Shown in pieces: positions 22,164-30,103 of a stretch of 33,268 nt of DNA. This stretch comes from Selenomonas sp. Its GTDB lineage: Bacteria; Bacillota_C; Negativicutes; Selenomonadales; Selenomonadaceae. How positions within the stretch are numbered: position 1 is the first letter of the stretch; each line of letters starts with the position of its first letter. Below the pieces are notes generated by a model. The model had not been told where the DNA came from and searched no databases. It saw nothing but the letters and a program-made list of their open reading frames with translations. The position numbers and the translations under genes were made by a program. The stretch covers positions 1-33,268 of the forward strand of contig NZ_JAILKR010000079.1 of NCBI RefSeq assembly GCF_024693525.1, given 5' to 3'.

Positions 22164-22210
22164 TGTTACAATAATAAAAGTGTTTAATGCGGTCAGGTCC
22201 CTGACCGCAT
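22164..22210 (+). promoter_or_regulatory. Extended -10 promoter followed by a 5' leader hairpin
   Basis: TGTTACAAT (22164-22172) is an extended -10 without a clear -35. About fifteen bases later ATGCGGTCAG (22187-22196) pairs perfectly with CTGACCGCAT (22201-22210). The hairpin would sit near the 5' end of the dhaM-like transcript. It is followed only by TTTGAC, so it may protect the RNA and is less likely to end it. Confidence 0.5.
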
Positions 22211-22239
22211 TTTGACTAAGACTGAAAGAGGTGAATGGG

Positions 22240-22623
22240 TTGGTTGGTATTGTAATCGTGTCCCATAGTCAGAAATTGGCGGAAGGGGTCAAGGAGCTGG
22301 CTGAGATGATGGCTAGGGATGTACAGATTGCAGCAGCTGGAGGGCTGGACGATGGCATGCTGGGGACCAGTTATGGAAAAATCATGATGGCGGTGGAAGA
22401 TGTTTGTGGCCGCGATGGTGCCGTAGTTTTGATGGATATGGGCAGTGCTGTCATGACGGCGGAATTGGTTCAGGAAAACCTCAAAGATGACCAAGTGAAA
22501 CTGGTGGATTGTCCGCTGGTGGAAGGAGCCGTGATGGCTGCTGTAGCAGCAGCCGGCGGAGCAGACGTCATGGAAGTCGTGCGGCAGGCGCAGGCTGGAC
22601 GAGAGATGATGAAGCTTCAGTGA
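22240..22623 (+). CDS. DhaM-like PTS phosphocarrier (EIIA-Man fold)
   Basis: The 127-residue protein matches the first domain of DhaM, the phosphoryl donor to PTS-dependent dihydroxyacetone kinase: GIVIVSHSQKLAEGVKEL with the phosphorylated histidine in V-S-H-S, then IAAAGGLDDGMLGTSYGKI, then VVLMDMGSAVMTAELV and CPLVEGAVMAAVAAAGG. It would take phosphate from HPr and pass it to a DhaL subunit. DhaK and DhaL are not encoded nearby, so the protein is an orphan here. I use the TTG at 22240, because AGAGGTGA lies five or six bases in front of it; a GTG at 22231 overlaps that site. It ends 78 bases before the DUF2156 gene, which may be co-transcribed. Confidence 0.88.
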   Translation: MVGIVIVSHSQKLAEGVKELAEMMARDVQIAAAGGLDDGMLGTSYGKIMMAVEDVCGRDGAVVLMDMGSAVMTAELVQENLKDDQVKLVDCPLVEGAVMAAVAAAGGADVMEVVRQAQAGREMMKLQ

Positions 22624-22701
22624 GCGAGTTACGGTTCACGTTTGACGGGTTTGTTATAATGATAGGGTATACTGTTAACGATAGGGATTATCATCAGGAG
22701 G

Positions 22702-23610
22702 ATGAGTATCATAGAATTCCAGGATTTAACGAAAGCCGATAAACCGTTACTGGATCGGTATTTTCAAAGTCGTTATTACGAAAATTCCCATTTTACGTTT
22801 ACAAATCTTTTTATGTGGCGTGAACCGTATCAGGTGAAATGGTGCGAAGAAGATGGCGTCCTGTATATGACTTGTCAGTGGGAAGGGCAGCTGATGGCGT
22901 TGCAGCCCTATGGCCCTGAGGAGAAAATGCAGGAGGCTACCGAAAAGTTCCTGGCGCATTTTGAGCAGCAGGGAAAGCCCTTCGTCATGACCGGCGTCGA
23001 GAAGAGTTATGCCCAGGTATTGGAAAATTTCGCCGGGGCTACCTTTGTCATTGAAGCGGATAGGGACAACTTCGACTATGTGTACCTAGCAGAAAAGCTC
23101 ATAAGTCTGTCGGGGCGCAAGCTGCATTCGAAGAAGAATCATCTCAATGCTTTTCATAAGCTTTATCCGCAGGCGGAGTACCTGCCCATCACGGAGGAAA
23201 TCCTGGCCGACTGCCTGGATGAACTTCAGCGCTGGTACGACATCCGCATTCAGGATGAGCCCGATGACCCCTTTATCGGATGGGAAAGCCGGGCCATTCG
23301 CGAAGTGTTTGAGGACTATACTTATTTTGCCCTCAAGGGAGGTGCGATTCGTCTCGATGGACGTATCATTGCGTTTACCTTTGGGGAACAGCTGAATAGG
23401 GACTCGGTGGTTGTCCACGTGGAAAAGGCCGATCCGAATATCCGCGGAGCATATCCGGCTATCAATCAGGCGTATGTGAAAAATTGCTGGCAGGGGATGA
23501 CCTATATCAATCGCGAAGAAGATATGGGCCATGAGGGGCTTCGCAAGGCGAAGGAATCCTATAAACCGGTCAAGATGATTGAGAAATTCAACGTAAAGCG
23601 GTTAGCGTAA
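22702..23610 (+). CDS. DUF2156 domain protein (GNAT-like acyltransferase fold)
   Basis: The 302-residue protein belongs to DUF2156, the domain that forms the aminoacyl- or acyl-transferring part of phosphatidylglycerol lysyltransferases and stands alone in many Firmicutes. Landmarks are ENSHFTFTNLFMWREPY near the start, KLHSKKNHLNAFHKLYP near the middle, and YINREEDMGHEGLRKAKESY with P-V-K-M near the end. There are no membrane segments, so it is a soluble stand-alone form with unknown acceptor. The CAGGAGG element touches the ATG at 22702 directly, which is unusually close; a rarer start a few codons on (ATC or ATA) would give normal spacing. It converges on bioB and shares a bidirectional terminator with it. 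Confidence 0.88.
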   Translation: MSIIEFQDLTKADKPLLDRYFQSRYYENSHFTFTNLFMWREPYQVKWCEEDGVLYMTCQWEGQLMALQPYGPEEKMQEATEKFLAHFEQQGKPFVMTGVEKSYAQVLENFAGATFVIEADRDNFDYVYLAEKLISLSGRKLHSKKNHLNAFHKLYPQAEYLPITEEILADCLDELQRWYDIRIQDEPDDPFIGWESRAIREVFEDYTYFALKGGAIRLDGRIIAFTFGEQLNRDSVVVHVEKADPNIRGAYPAINQAYVKNCWQGMTYINREEDMGHEGLRKAKESYKPVKMIEKFNVKRLA

Positions 23611-23617
23611 ATAACAG

Positions 23618-23663
23618 AAAAATGGTGTGGCAAAATGCTAAGGCAGTTTGTCACACCATTTTT
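23618..23663. terminator. Bidirectional terminator between the DUF2156 gene and bioB
   Basis: AAAAATGGTGTG (from 23618) pairs with CACACCATTTTT (23652-23663); T tracts appear on both strands and the genes converge on it. Confidence 0.87.
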
Positions 23664-23671
23664 ATTGGCAG

Positions 23672-24679
23672 TTAATGGGCCCCGCAGGTGCCGTTGTTTA
23701 TGCGGGTATCCTGCTGGTTGGTAAGGCCGAGTTCCTTAAGCATGATCATGTCTTCTTTGATGGTGGTGCCGGAGGTGGTCAGCATATTGCCTGTAATGGA
23801 GGCGGAGGCACCTGCTCGGAAGGCTGTAGCTCCGTTTTGCGGCAAAAGTTTGCGGCCGGCTGCCAGGCGGATGTTGGCCGTGGGATTTACGAAGCGGAAA
23901 ATGGCGATGGTGCGCAGGATATCCTCCGCTGGCAGGGCGGGGCGGTTGGCAAGTCCTGTGCCGGGAATTGCCATAAGAGCGTTGAGGGGAATGGATTCGA
24001 TTCCGAGTTCTTGCAGGCTGATGGCCATATCGATGCGGTCTTCCCAGGTTTCCCCCATGCCGATGATGCCGCCCGAGCAGACGCAGAAGCCTTCCTCCTG
24101 GGCGATTTTTATCGTGTCAATCCGGTCTTGGTAGGTATGGGAGGTGCAGATTTGCGGGAAAAAGCGGCGGCTGGTTTCGATATTGTGATGGTAACTGGTC
24201 ACTCCCGCCGCCCGAAGCCGCTTGAACTGCTGACGAGTCAGCAGCCCATGGGAGGCACAGAGGTCAATGGAGAGGGTAGCGCGCATGGCTTCATAGGTGA
24301 CAATGGCCTTGTCAAAATCCGCTCCGGCCAGGGCACGGCCAGAAGTTACGATGGCAAAGCGGTTGGCGCCGGCTTCCTGGTTGGCTTTGGCATTTTTGAT
24401 GATTTCCTCCTGAGGAAGAAAGGGATATTCCTCAATGCCTGTGTGATGGCAGGCGGCTTGGGCACAGTATTTGCAGTTTTCGCCACAGCGGCCGCTGCGG
24501 CCGTTGATGATGGTGCAAAGGTCGATGTGATTGCCGCAGAAGTGATCCTGCAAACGGCGGGCGCCCTCCTGCAGCTCCGTTAGCGGCGCCGTCAGGAGAT
24601 ACGAAAGGTCATCCCCGCGCTTTAGGCGCAGTCCCGCGATAATTTTATCTGTAAGCAGTTTGATGTTCGTGATTTTCAT
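23672..24679 (-). CDS. bioB: Biotin synthase
   Basis: The 335-residue enzyme inserts sulfur into dethiobiotin in the last step of biotin synthesis. It has the radical-SAM cluster C65-G-E-N-C69-K-Y-C72, and further family motifs such as the HHNIETS stretch, CSGGIIGMGE, PLNALMAIPGT and RLAAGRKLL. The last arginine of the second cluster site, within IRLAAGR, is present. No other bio genes are in the window, so the cell may import dethiobiotin or encode the rest elsewhere. The minus-strand promoter overlaps a BirA-type operator (24722-24754), so biotin probably represses it. The ATG at 24677-24679 follows a weak GCGAGGC. Confidence 0.95.
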   Translation of the reverse strand: MKITNIKLLTDKIIAGLRLKRGDDLSYLLTAPLTELQEGARRLQDHFCGNHIDLCTIINGRSGRCGENCKYCAQAACHHTGIEEYPFLPQEEIIKNAKANQEAGANRFAIVTSGRALAGADFDKAIVTYEAMRATLSIDLCASHGLLTRQQFKRLRAAGVTSYHHNIETSRRFFPQICTSHTYQDRIDTIKIAQEEGFCVCSGGIIGMGETWEDRIDMAISLQELGIESIPLNALMAIPGTGLANRPALPAEDILRTIAIFRFVNPTANIRLAAGRKLLPQNGATAFRAGASASITGNMLTTSGTTIKEDMIMLKELGLTNQQDTRINNGTCGAH

Positions 24680-24721
24680 AGCAGTCAGCCTCGCTTTGGT
24701 GTTTGGTAAGGATATGGTCTA

Positions 24722-24758
24722 TTGTTAACATTTTACGCCAATAATAGTTGACAGTCAA
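24722..24758 (-). promoter_or_regulatory. bioB promoter overlapping a BirA-type operator
   Basis: On the minus strand TTGACT (24753-24758) and TAAAAT (24730-24735) are 17 bases apart. On the plus strand TTGTTAAC (24722-24729) and GTTGACAG (24747-24754) are imperfect inverted arms 17 bases apart, close to the known BirA operator form TTGTTAAC-N15/16-GTTAACAA. The arms bracket the promoter, so bound BirA-biotin would block it. A second partner for the first arm is the outer AGTCAA. Confidence 0.7.
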
Positions 24759-24857
24759 CTTATGAGATAGTGGCGGTGAACGAAAAACTTTTGCGTCGTC
24801 TGCCAACTTTATGGTATCCTAGACCAGCAACTATAATTCAAGGAAAGAGGAAATATT

Positions 24858-25361
24858 GTGAAGAGAAAGAAACGTACCATTGTCGTTGCACTTATCGTTG
24901 CCCTAATAGCTGTGGCCAGCTGGGCAGGGTGGAGTCATTTTTATAGCCCGGCAGGAATTTTTGTGAATGATTACTACGATGGGGAGAAAAAAATCAGCAC
25001 AGGAGGTTTTATCTTTATTTCGGATAAAGGTGGCTATATTTATGATTTTGAAATGAGTATTCGGGCATATGGTGAGCCGGGACGAGAAGAACAGGATGAT
25101 AGGGAATTTCGATTTTTGGCTGGTACTACGGTTTATGAACCCATCGATGGTTCGTTGTTTATGGACAAGCTGGTGCTTTTCCCCGATGGACCGGCATGGA
25201 AATATAAGGGCAATGAGATTTTGTATTACAATCGTATGACGGCAGAATTGGAATCGGTGGATACAGAAACCGGTGAGAGAAACTGGATGGGACGAAAACT
25301 GAACTTTTGGGAAAGCACAGATCAGATTGTCGAGAAGCTGAAAGCAAAAGTTGACCGTTAA
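24858..25361 (+). CDS. Hypothetical membrane-anchored protein, 167 aa
   Basis: I do not recognise a family. A basic start (MKRKKRT) and one hydrophobic segment of about 17 residues (VVALIVALIAVASWAGW) form an uncleaved-looking anchor or signal peptide. The rest, about 140 residues, is a mixed alpha/beta extracytoplasmic domain rich in Asp, Tyr and Gly, with GGFIFISDKGGYIYDFEMS and later FPDGPAWKYKGNEILYYN. There are no cysteines in the mature part. The start is the GTG at 24858 behind AAAGAGG. It lies alone between bioB (divergent) and phoH and ends in its own weak terminator. An extended -10 (TGGTATCCT, about 24811-24819) may drive it. Confidence 0.75.
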   Translation: MKRKKRTIVVALIVALIAVASWAGWSHFYSPAGIFVNDYYDGEKKISTGGFIFISDKGGYIYDFEMSIRAYGEPGREEQDDREFRFLAGTTVYEPIDGSLFMDKLVLFPDGPAWKYKGNEILYYNRMTAELESVDTETGERNWMGRKLNFWESTDQIVEKLKAKVDR

Positions 25362-25401
25362 ATAATCCCAATTAGTTATAACGGAGAATGAAATTGTACA
25401 G

Positions 25402-25436
25402 GTCGTGAGGGTGTGGTGACTCTTACGGCTTTTTTC
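25402..25436 (+). terminator. Terminator after the 24858 gene
   Basis: Arms 25402-25412 and 25419-25429 form an 11-bp stem with several G-U pairs, followed by six or more T. Confidence 0.7.
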
Positions 25437-25531
25437 TTTGGGAAGTATTTTGGTCATGGGCCTGATATGTGGTACAATGTGACTATGTATATTGGTTTAT
25501 TCGATAATAATGAAGCAGGTGAACATATTCT

Positions 25532-26542
25532 TTGCAGCAGGCATTAGAAAAGCAGATTGTCTTCCAAGATCATAAAGAAGCGTATTCCCTTTTGGGTGAG
25601 CGCGATGAGTTCCTGCAGGCAATGCGGGATAATTTTGATTGCCAGTTCATAAGCCGTGGCGACCGCATCGAGATACTCGGTGAGGCCTGCATGGTGGAAC
25701 CGGCAGCTAAGGTGCTCACGGAGTTGCAGTATCTCTACCGTCAGGGAACGACGATTACGATGCATGAAGTGCGTTATGGCATCGGCCTTGTGAAGGGCGG
25801 CAAGGGGGAAGCCCTCCACACCTTGTTTGGTGATACGATTCTCGTGACGTCCCGGGGCCGTCATGTCCGCCCCAAGACCCTCGGCCAGCGGCTTTATCTC
25901 GATACGATTCGCCGTAATTCCATAACCTTTGGCATCGGGCCGGCTGGTACAGGTAAAACCTATTTGGCGGTTGTCATGGCAGTGGCTGCGCTGCGCAATA
26001 AGGAAGTAAACAAGATTATCCTGACCCGTCCGGCAGTGGAAGCTGGCGAGCGCTTGGGCTTTTTGCCCGGCGATTTGCAGGATAAAGTAGACCCTTATTT
26101 GCGACCGCTTTACGATGCCCTGCAGGATATCTTAGGTCAGGACACCTATCAGAAGTTTATGGCCAAGGGCATCATCGAGATTGCGCCGCTGGCTTATATG
26201 CGCGGCCGTACGCTCGAGGATGCGTTTATCATTCTCGACGAGGCCCAGAACACGACGGATAAGCAGATGAAGATGTTTTTGACGCGTTTGGGTTTCGGTT
26301 CCCGCATGGTAGTTACCGGTGACCTGGGGCAGGTTGATTTGCCTCGGGGGGTGACCTCGGGACTTCGGGAAGCATCGGAAGTATTGAAGGGCGTAAAGGG
26401 CGTCGGCATTGTTCGAATGGCGCCCATGGATGTCATTCGTCATGAGGTGGTTACCCGCATTGTGGAAGCCTATGGCGATTGGGAAGCCAAGAAGAAAAAG
26501 GCCAAGGCCAAGGCTGAGGCAGAGAGACAGGGAAAGGCATAA
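25532..26542 (+). CDS. phoH: PhoH-family ATPase
   Basis: The 336-residue protein is a PhoH/YbeZ-like ATPase with Walker A GPAGTGKT (about 136), Walker B AFIILDEAQN (about 231) and the TGDLGQVDLP motif. An N-terminal RNA-binding-like segment (about 1-100) precedes the ATPase domain. The family is linked to RNA metabolism and, in bacteria, works with YbeY on rRNA; here its gene sits four bases before the fused ybeY-era gene. The C-terminus is a basic Lys/Ala-rich tail. The start is the TTG at 25532 with AGGTGA upstream; no in-frame ATG lies near. Confidence 0.93.
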   Translation: MQQALEKQIVFQDHKEAYSLLGERDEFLQAMRDNFDCQFISRGDRIEILGEACMVEPAAKVLTELQYLYRQGTTITMHEVRYGIGLVKGGKGEALHTLFGDTILVTSRGRHVRPKTLGQRLYLDTIRRNSITFGIGPAGTGKTYLAVVMAVAALRNKEVNKIILTRPAVEAGERLGFLPGDLQDKVDPYLRPLYDALQDILGQDTYQKFMAKGIIEIAPLAYMRGRTLEDAFIILDEAQNTTDKQMKMFLTRLGFGSRMVVTGDLGQVDLPRGVTSGLREASEVLKGVKGVGIVRMAPMDVIRHEVVTRIVEAYGDWEAKKKKAKAKAEAERQGKA

Positions 26543-26545
26543 GGA

Positions 26546-27961
26546 ATGGAAGTAATCATTAGCAATTATCCGGAGGAGCTTACGTTTCCCCAGGAGTATA
26601 TCGATAACGTCAAGGCTGCTGCCGAAATGGTGGGCAAGCTGTACGATGTGGAAAATGGTGAGGTTAGTGTCACCTTGACCAATAACGAGTATATTCACAC
26701 GCTCAATAAACAGTATCGGAGCATCGACCGGCCGACAGATGTATTGTCCTTTGCCCTCAACGAGAGCGAGGAGCCGGAAATCGAGGGGGAGCCGGAAGTG
26801 GATGTATTGGGCGATTTAGTCATTTCGGTGGAACGGGCGGAAGAACAGGCGGCTGATTTTGGGCACAGTGTCCGCCGGGAGATGGCTTTCCTGACGGTCC
26901 ATGGCATGCTGCATCTGTTGGGCTATGACCACATGGAAGAGGCCGATCGGCTGGAGATGGAGGAAGAACAGCGCTATGTGATGGAGCAGCTGGGCATCTC
27001 CCGGGACGATGATGGGGCGAAGAAGGCACCAAAGGCGGACCCCCAGCAGCCAGCTATGGCGAAGCAGGGAAAACATAAATCTGGTTTCATTGCGGTAATT
27101 GGCCGGCCGAATGTGGGAAAATCCACGCTGGTCAATACCCTTATTGGCCAGAAAATCGCTATCATGAGCGATAAGCCCCAGACTACCCGCAATCGCATTA
27201 TGTGTGTGCTGACGGAGCCGGATGCCCAGATTGTGTTCCTGGATACGCCGGGCATCCATAAGCCAAAGCATAAGCTGGGCGAGTATATGGTAAAGGCTGC
27301 TGAGGGTACTTTAAAGGAAGTCGATGCTATTCTCTTTGTGGTGGATGCCACCCAGAAACTGGGGCCGGGAGAGATGTATATCTTGGAGCGCCTGCAGGCG
27401 ACGAAGCGCCCGGTTATTCTCGTGGTCAATAAGATTGATTTGATTGACCGCGAGCAGGCGTTGCCGATTATTGCCCATTACACCAGCAAGTATTCTTTTG
27501 CTGGTGTTGTGCCAATCTCGGCGATGGAAAAGATGAATCTCGACGGCTTGCTTGATGAGGTAAAGGGGTATCTGCCGGAAGGTCCCCAATATTATCCGGA
27601 GGATATGATTACGGATCAGCCGGAGCGCCTGATTGTGGCGGAATTGATTCGTGAGAAGGCTTTGCATCTCACGCGAGATGAGATTCCCCATGCTATTGCT
27701 GTGGATGTGGACGAGATGACCACGCGTCCAAATGAGGATGTCTATATCCGGGCAACGATTTACGTGGAGCGTGATTCCCAGAAGGGAATCATCATTGGGG
27801 CTAAGGGGGCTATGCTGCGGGAAATCGGAGCGTTGGCTCGGACGGATATCCAGAATCTCTTGGGATCGCGGGTGTTCTTGGATCTTTGGGTCAAGGTGCG
27901 CAAAGATTGGCGTGACCGCGATGGAATCTTGCGTAATTTTGGATTTGGTGACGAGCGATGA
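26546..27961 (+). CDS. YbeY endoribonuclease fused to Era GTPase
   Basis: One 471-residue frame holds two ribosome-biogenesis proteins. Residues 1-150 are YbeY, with the metal site H119-G-M-L-H123-L-L-G-Y-D-H129 and DVLGDLVISVERA. Residues 177-471 are Era: G1 motif GRPNVGKS (186-193), G3 DTPG (in FLDTPGIHKPKHKLG), G4 NKID and a C-terminal KH domain (IIGAKGAMLREIG). They are joined by a polar linker of about 25 residues. No stop codon or Shine-Dalgarno site splits them; an internal ATG at residue 171 has none upstream. YbeY trims the 16S rRNA 3' end and Era helps 30S assembly, so the fusion puts them in one chain. dgkA and cdd, usual between ybeY and era in Firmicutes, are absent. The stop overlaps the next start by four bases. 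Confidence 0.95.
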   Translation: MEVIISNYPEELTFPQEYIDNVKAAAEMVGKLYDVENGEVSVTLTNNEYIHTLNKQYRSIDRPTDVLSFALNESEEPEIEGEPEVDVLGDLVISVERAEEQAADFGHSVRREMAFLTVHGMLHLLGYDHMEEADRLEMEEEQRYVMEQLGISRDDDGAKKAPKADPQQPAMAKQGKHKSGFIAVIGRPNVGKSTLVNTLIGQKIAIMSDKPQTTRNRIMCVLTEPDAQIVFLDTPGIHKPKHKLGEYMVKAAEGTLKEVDAILFVVDATQKLGPGEMYILERLQATKRPVILVVNKIDLIDREQALPIIAHYTSKYSFAGVVPISAMEKMNLDGLLDEVKGYLPEGPQYYPEDMITDQPERLIVAELIREKALHLTRDEIPHAIAVDVDEMTTRPNEDVYIRATIYVERDSQKGIIIGAKGAMLREIGALARTDIQNLLGSRVFLDLWVKVRKDWRDRDGILRNFGFGDER

Positions 27962-28644
27962 GTGAAAACGAAGGAAAGAAAAATAGCAGCAGTATTTCCG
28001 GCCGGATTTCCCGGCGCTTTATCAATGGCCTCATTCTGTTGGTTCCGGTGGCCATTACCTTTTTTGTCATCGAGGAGACGCTTCATTTTACGGAAGGTGT
28101 TCTCGGCAAGCATTTGCCTTTTTATTTCCCCGGTATGGGAATTATCACGCTGCTGGCGTTCATTTATCTGACGGGGTGGGCGTCGTCCTATTGGGCTACC
28201 CGCCGTCTCATCCATCTAGGGGAGAAACTGCTGGGGAAGATTCCCGTCGTGAAATTTATCTACAACAGTGTCAAGCATCTTTCTACAGCGGTGTTCGAGT
28301 CGAATAATATGTTTGATCATGTAGTGTTGGTGCCTTATCATCAGTCGAAGGCGTTGGGGTTCATCATGGCGGATGTACCGCCAATGCTCAAGGAGCAGCT
28401 GGGGGATGATTATGTCTGTGTATTTGTTCCCTGGAGCCTCAATATGACTTCGGGCACAAATCTCTTTGTGCTCAAGAAGGATGTTATTTATCTGGACATC
28501 AGCAGTGAATCGGCGCTGCAGTATATGCTTACAGCAGGTGCGGTCATGCCCAAACGGTTGAGTCACAAAACTCCCCAGGAGAATCCGGCTGGAAATCTTT
28601 CACCGGAAGCCCTGCAGGAACTTGCCAAGAAGGAAGTAAAGTAA
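27958..28644 (+). CDS. DUF502 family membrane protein
   Basis: The 228-residue protein matches DUF502: FINGLILLVPVAITFFVIEE forms the first membrane segment, a second follows near residues 58-75, and then GEKLLGKIPVVKFIYNSVKH, the charged cytoplasmic domain, and the stretch VFVPWSLNMTSGTNLFV. The function of the family is unknown. It is bound into this operon by a four-base overlap with the YbeY-Era gene and a one-base overlap with recO, which suggests co-translation. The C-terminal 35 residues are polar and probably disordered. The start is ATG 27958. Confidence 0.92.
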   Translation: MSENEGKKNSSSISGRISRRFINGLILLVPVAITFFVIEETLHFTEGVLGKHLPFYFPGMGIITLLAFIYLTGWASSYWATRRLIHLGEKLLGKIPVVKFIYNSVKHLSTAVFESNNMFDHVVLVPYHQSKALGFIMADVPPMLKEQLGDDYVCVFVPWSLNMTSGTNLFVLKKDVIYLDISSESALQYMLTAGAVMPKRLSHKTPQENPAGNLSPEALQELAKKEVK

Positions 28645-29375
28645 TGGCGCTTTATCAGACGGAAGCGGTAGTCCTGGGGGCGAAGAACTGGGGCGAGGCG
28701 GACAAGATGATGACGTTTTTTACGCGGGAACGAGGTTTGGTACGGGCAGCCGCCTTTGGCTGCCGGCGTCCGCGCAGCGCCCTGGCGGGAGGCATGCAGA
28801 TGTTTTCGCACCTTGACTTGCAGCTGGCTGAGGGCCAACGGGTCGATACGGTGAAGCAATGTACCCTCAAACAGCATTACCGGAAACTCAGTGAAGATTT
28901 GATGGTAATGTCCTATGGAAGTTTTGTGGCGGAGTTTTTACGGGAATTTCTGCCCGAGGGGCAGCCGGAAACGCAGATGTTTGAACAGTTGCTGCTTATC
29001 TTGGGGGCGTTTGAAACACGCAATCCGCGCGTGACGGCAGCTGCTGCTGTTTACCAGCTGCTGGAGTTCACTGGTATGCAGCTCCATTATGAACACTGTG
29101 TTCATTGTGGCAGAGCCATAACGGGGGATGCGTTTTTTTCGCAGTCAGCGGGAGGCATTCTCTGCGAAGAGTGCCGCGAGGCGGGCACGGTTCCCTTTCC
29201 CGATGATTTGCGGCGCTTTATCTTGAGTTTGCGGGATTTTAACTGGCAGGAAGGAGAATCCCTTACGATAAGTTCTCGGCTGTTGGTTCAGGCGGAGCAA
29301 ATCCTGCTCAATTATTTGCAGTCCTTGTTGGGGCGTCCCTTAAAGTCCCTGGCTTTTATCCAGGCGTTAGGTTAA
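28644..29375 (+). CDS. recO: DNA repair protein RecO
   Basis: The 243-residue protein has the RecO plan: an N-terminal OB fold (YQTEAVVLGAKNWGEADKMM, FTRERGLVRAAAFGCRRPRS) and a C-terminal helical domain with the zinc site C-V-H-C-G (about residue 152) and C-E-E-C. It loads RecA together with RecF and RecR in gap repair. Its place after era (with DUF502 in between) and before glyQS is standard for Firmicutes. The ATG at 28644 shares its A with the DUF502 stop. A hairpin follows at 29389. Confidence 0.92.
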   Translation: MALYQTEAVVLGAKNWGEADKMMTFFTRERGLVRAAAFGCRRPRSALAGGMQMFSHLDLQLAEGQRVDTVKQCTLKQHYRKLSEDLMVMSYGSFVAEFLREFLPEGQPETQMFEQLLLILGAFETRNPRVTAAAAVYQLLEFTGMQLHYEHCVHCGRAITGDAFFSQSAGGILCEECREAGTVPFPDDLRRFILSLRDFNWQEGESLTISSRLLVQAEQILLNYLQSLLGRPLKSLAFIQALG

Positions 29376-29388
29376 TTGCGGTTATAAC

Positions 29389-29419
29389 AAAGGCCTTCTC
29401 CAGTTGGGAAGGCTTTTCC
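29389..29419 (+). terminator. Terminator after recO
   Basis: AAGGCCTTCTCC pairs imperfectly (one bulge) with GGGAAGGCTTTT, followed by a short T run. It ends the phoH-recO operon. Confidence 0.75.
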
Positions 29420-29430
29420 TTTGAGGTGTT

Positions 29431-30057
29431 ATGATGAAGAAAAAAATGATTCCCTTGCTGGCCGTTTTGTTTTTGAGTCTTTTGCTGTCGGTGGGATGCT
29501 TTGGCGATAAACCGCTGCAAGCCACTAGTGCCAAGGGAGAGGTATATACCATGGAGCTGGAACTTCCCGTTTCCCTAGGGAGCCAGTCAAAGGAAATTCC
29601 CTTAAATCCCCAGCTCAAGGAATTTTTGCGCAAGGGGCAGAGCTATATGGAACGCCCCACTGGCGAAGATATCCATATGGTGGAGGTAGTGGTCAATACC
29701 ATGAACACCGAGGCCATCGAAAAGAAGTATGGGGCCCTGGCGGGGGAGAAGGCACAGAAATTCTATGGCGATATGGGGAAGGCTTTGACCGATTCTTACG
29801 TTCAGTCCATGAGCAAAGCGGCCAAGATGACAAATGTGGCGACAAGTTCTGCTGAAAGGACTATCGATGGCCGCCAGGCAATGGTCACGACGGTGAACTG
29901 CAAAATGCGTGGCGAAGATGAGGTCATGAAGGTCATCTATCTATACGACAACGAGGAATCCTGGCTGGTGGCCATTGCTTACCCTAAGGAAAAAGAGGAT
30001 GGCATCGGCAAGCAGCTGGAGGAGAAAATTATCCCGGGCATAAAGCTGGTCCGCTGA
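29431..30057 (+). CDS. Predicted lipoprotein of unknown function, 208 aa
   Basis: The N-terminus is a lipoprotein signal: MMKKKMIPLLAVLFLSLLLS followed by V-G-C with the acylated cysteine at residue 23. The mature part of about 185 residues has no family I recognise. It is mostly polar with two helical stretches, one holding EKKYGALAGEKAQKFYGDMG, and later sheet-like segments ending in LYDNEESWLVAIAYP. It probably sits in the inner or outer membrane facing the periplasm. The start is ATG 29431 or 29434 behind TTTGAGGTG. It is a single gene between recO and the glyQS leader. Confidence 0.8.
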   Translation: MMKKKMIPLLAVLFLSLLLSVGCFGDKPLQATSAKGEVYTMELELPVSLGSQSKEIPLNPQLKEFLRKGQSYMERPTGEDIHMVEVVVNTMNTEAIEKKYGALAGEKAQKFYGDMGKALTDSYVQSMSKAAKMTNVATSSAERTIDGRQAMVTTVNCKMRGEDEVMKVIYLYDNEESWLVAIAYPKEKEDGIGKQLEEKIIPGIKLVR

Positions 30058-30058
30058 G

Positions 30059-30087
30059 TTGACATTTGTCCGCGTTTTTGTTAAACT
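30059..30087 (+). promoter_or_regulatory. Promoter of the glyQS operon
   Basis: TTGACA (30059-30064) and TAAACT (30082-30087) are 17 bases apart, just upstream of the T-box. The TTGACA overlaps the end of the lipoprotein gene's stop region. Confidence 0.85.
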
Positions 30088-30103
30088 CGTAACCAGCAAT
30101 GAT

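Noticed and set aside
23648..24583. 311-residue plus-strand open frame opposite bioB
   Set aside because: It is Gly/Ala-rich shadow translation of bioB; the minus-strand product is clearly biotin synthase.
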